Assembly: GCA_021778575.1 (NCBI GenBank)
Contig: JAJYCH010000252.1
Span: 1 to 7,024 of the forward strand
Direction: 5' to 3'
DNA: 7,024 bases
Source: Planctomycetota bacterium
GTDB taxonomy: Bacteria > Planctomycetota > Planctomycetia > Isosphaerales > Isosphaeraceae
Shown here: one piece after another, positions 6,298-7,024 of the stretch
How positions within the stretch are numbered: the first letter of the stretch is position 1
Layout: each line of letters starts with the position of its first letter
The notes under the pieces: generated by a model
What the model saw: the letters and a program-made list of their open reading frames with translations, nothing else
What the model was told of the DNA's origin: nothing
The model's database searches: none
Program-made: the position numbers and the translations under genes

Positions 6298-6316
6298 CAA
6301 AACGAAGCCAATCCGC
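6298..6316. repeat. Dispersed repeat copy 2
   Basis: An exact 19-base match to copy 1 at 6098-6116. It is on the other side of the large inverted repeat in the same orientation. Confidence 0.7.
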
Positions 6317-6334
6317 CATCGGGCATGCTTCGCG

Positions 6335-6362
6335 AAAAACGAAGCCAATCCGCCCGGATTGG
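6335..6362 (-). terminator. Repeat copy 3 forming a terminator-like hairpin
   Basis: The third repeat copy (6336-6353) overlaps a hairpin with arms 6345-6351 and 6356-6362 (CCAATCC/GGATTGG) and a four-base loop. On the - strand it is followed by CTTCG and then TTTTT (6339-6335). It lies 62 bases after the stop of the PDZ gene, where a terminator would be expected. The five-base gap before the T run and the tight loop weaken the call. Confidence 0.35.
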
Positions 6363-6423
6363 TTGGTGGTTCGTCGGGCTTTCTCTCATATTCCGTCGCG
6401 GGCTGGTCGGGCAAACCGGGTTT

Positions 6424-7024
6424 TCAGCGGATGGTGAACGTTTTCTCGCCCTCGGTGGTCAGGACGACCGGCCCCTTGAGCTTTTCGACCGCGTCGGCGA
6501 AGGCGGCGGGAGTTTTGACCGACATTCCGTCGACGCTGACGATATACTGGCCGACTTTCAGACCGGCCTCGTCGGCGGAGGAGCCGGGCTGGACCTCGGT
6601 GATCAGGACGCCCCCCTTGGACATGGCCTTGATCACGTCGGGGCCGTAGCTGACCCGGGGGTCGGTGCTGGTGAAGTCGACCCGGAGCCCGCGCCAGGCC
6701 AGGGGGCGACTGGTGGCGATCACTTCACCGGCGATCCGAAGCTTCGAGAGCACGACGGTCTTCTCGATGATCTCGTCGTCACGGCGGATCTTGACCTTGA
6801 TCGGCGAGCCGGGGCTGAAGGCGTTGACCGCCATCACCAGCGTGTCGGAATCGGTCACGGGGAGGTGGCCGATCGCCAGAACCTCATCGCCGGACATCAG
6901 ACCCCCTTCGCCGGCGGGAGTGCCCAGCGCCACGCCATCGATCCGGTTCGTGCCGTCGCGCGGAAGCTGGACGCCGAGGAAGCCGTATTCGACCTCTCGC
7001 CCCTGTTTCAGAGCCTCGATCGCC
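6424..7024 (-). CDS. HtrA/DegP-like serine protease, C-terminal part with two PDZ domains
   Basis: The frame is open to the right edge of the window, so the start and the protease domain lie outside; the GTG at 6933 is internal. About 199 residues are visible. The first, EALKQGREVEYGFLGVQL, is the typical linker leaving a trypsin-like S1C domain and entering PDZ1. PDZ1 continues through GLMSGDEVLAIGHLPVTDS. A second PDZ domain near the C terminus is shown by GVLITEVQPGSSADEAGLKVGQYIVSVDGMSV. Family knowledge: such proteins act in the periplasm or at the envelope in protein quality control, with PDZ domains recognising unfolded C termini or oligomerising. The catalytic triad cannot be checked here, so an inactive relative or a PDZ-only protein remains possible. 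The downstream spacer separates it from alaS. Confidence 0.85.
   Translation of the reverse strand, partial: AIEALKQGREVEYGFLGVQLPRDGTNRIDGVALGTPAGEGGLMSGDEVLAIGHLPVTDSDTLVMAVNAFSPGSPIKVKIRRDDEIIEKTVVLSKLRIAGEVIATSRPLAWRGLRVDFTSTDPRVSYGPDVIKAMSKGGVLITEVQPGSSADEAGLKVGQYIVSVDGMSVKTPAAFADAVEKLKGPVVLTTEGEKTFTIR

Noticed and set aside
6098..6353. Possible CRISPR array from the recurring 18-19-base repeat
   Set aside because: Copies are too short and unevenly spaced (200 and about 38 bases), some are inverted, and no cas gene is present.
6168..6437. Short frames (6168-6437 +, 6199-6414 -) in the alaS-protease spacer
   Set aside because: They run through the palindrome and the repeats, have no ribosome binding site or domain, and their peptides merely translate the repeat (KTKPI, RIGFV).

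Overview
The window looks like a high-GC chromosomal segment from a planctomycete, most likely of the Isosphaeraceae/Singulisphaera type. This placement is inferred from the long-form M28 peptidase, the style of the Uma2 protein, the Pro/Ala/Glu-rich tail on ribosomal protein L13, and intergenic repeats built on an AACGAAGCCAATCCG core. No rRNA or other decisive taxonomic marker is present.

Layout. At the left end, on the + strand, is the 3' part of a secreted-type M28 zinc aminopeptidase (1-942). It is followed by a 317-bp convergent spacer (943-1259). The spacer holds a hairpin terminator just after the peptidase gene, a strongly self-complementary stretch of unknown nature (about 1027-1136), and a T-tailed terminator that serves the opposing genes. 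Everything else is on the - strand. In order of transcription it runs: the 3' part of an HtrA-like PDZ serine protease gene (7024-6424), a 514-bp gene-poor spacer full of repeats (6423-5910), alaS (5909-3273), an Uma2-family nuclease-like gene 29 bp downstream (3243-2512), then rplM (2409-1798) and rpsI (1661-1260).

How the genes relate. rplM-rpsI is the classical L13-S9 pair. It has its own good sigma70-type promoter, whose -35 box overlaps the stop codon of the Uma2 gene. Its 72-nt leader carries a tiny reading frame with a better Shine-Dalgarno sequence than rplM itself. alaS supplies alanyl-tRNA and the Uma2 gene probably rides on its transcript. The two partial proteases at the window ends are unrelated to translation. 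The translation genes are ordinary in content.

Most unusual features: a perfect 35-bp inverted repeat (6161-6195/6224-6258) between alaS and the protease gene, flanked by at least three copies of a short repeat; the rplM leader mini-ORF; the extended L13 tail; and the structured block in the convergent spacer. I see no defence system, CRISPR array, insertion sequence with a transposase, or tRNA gene here.
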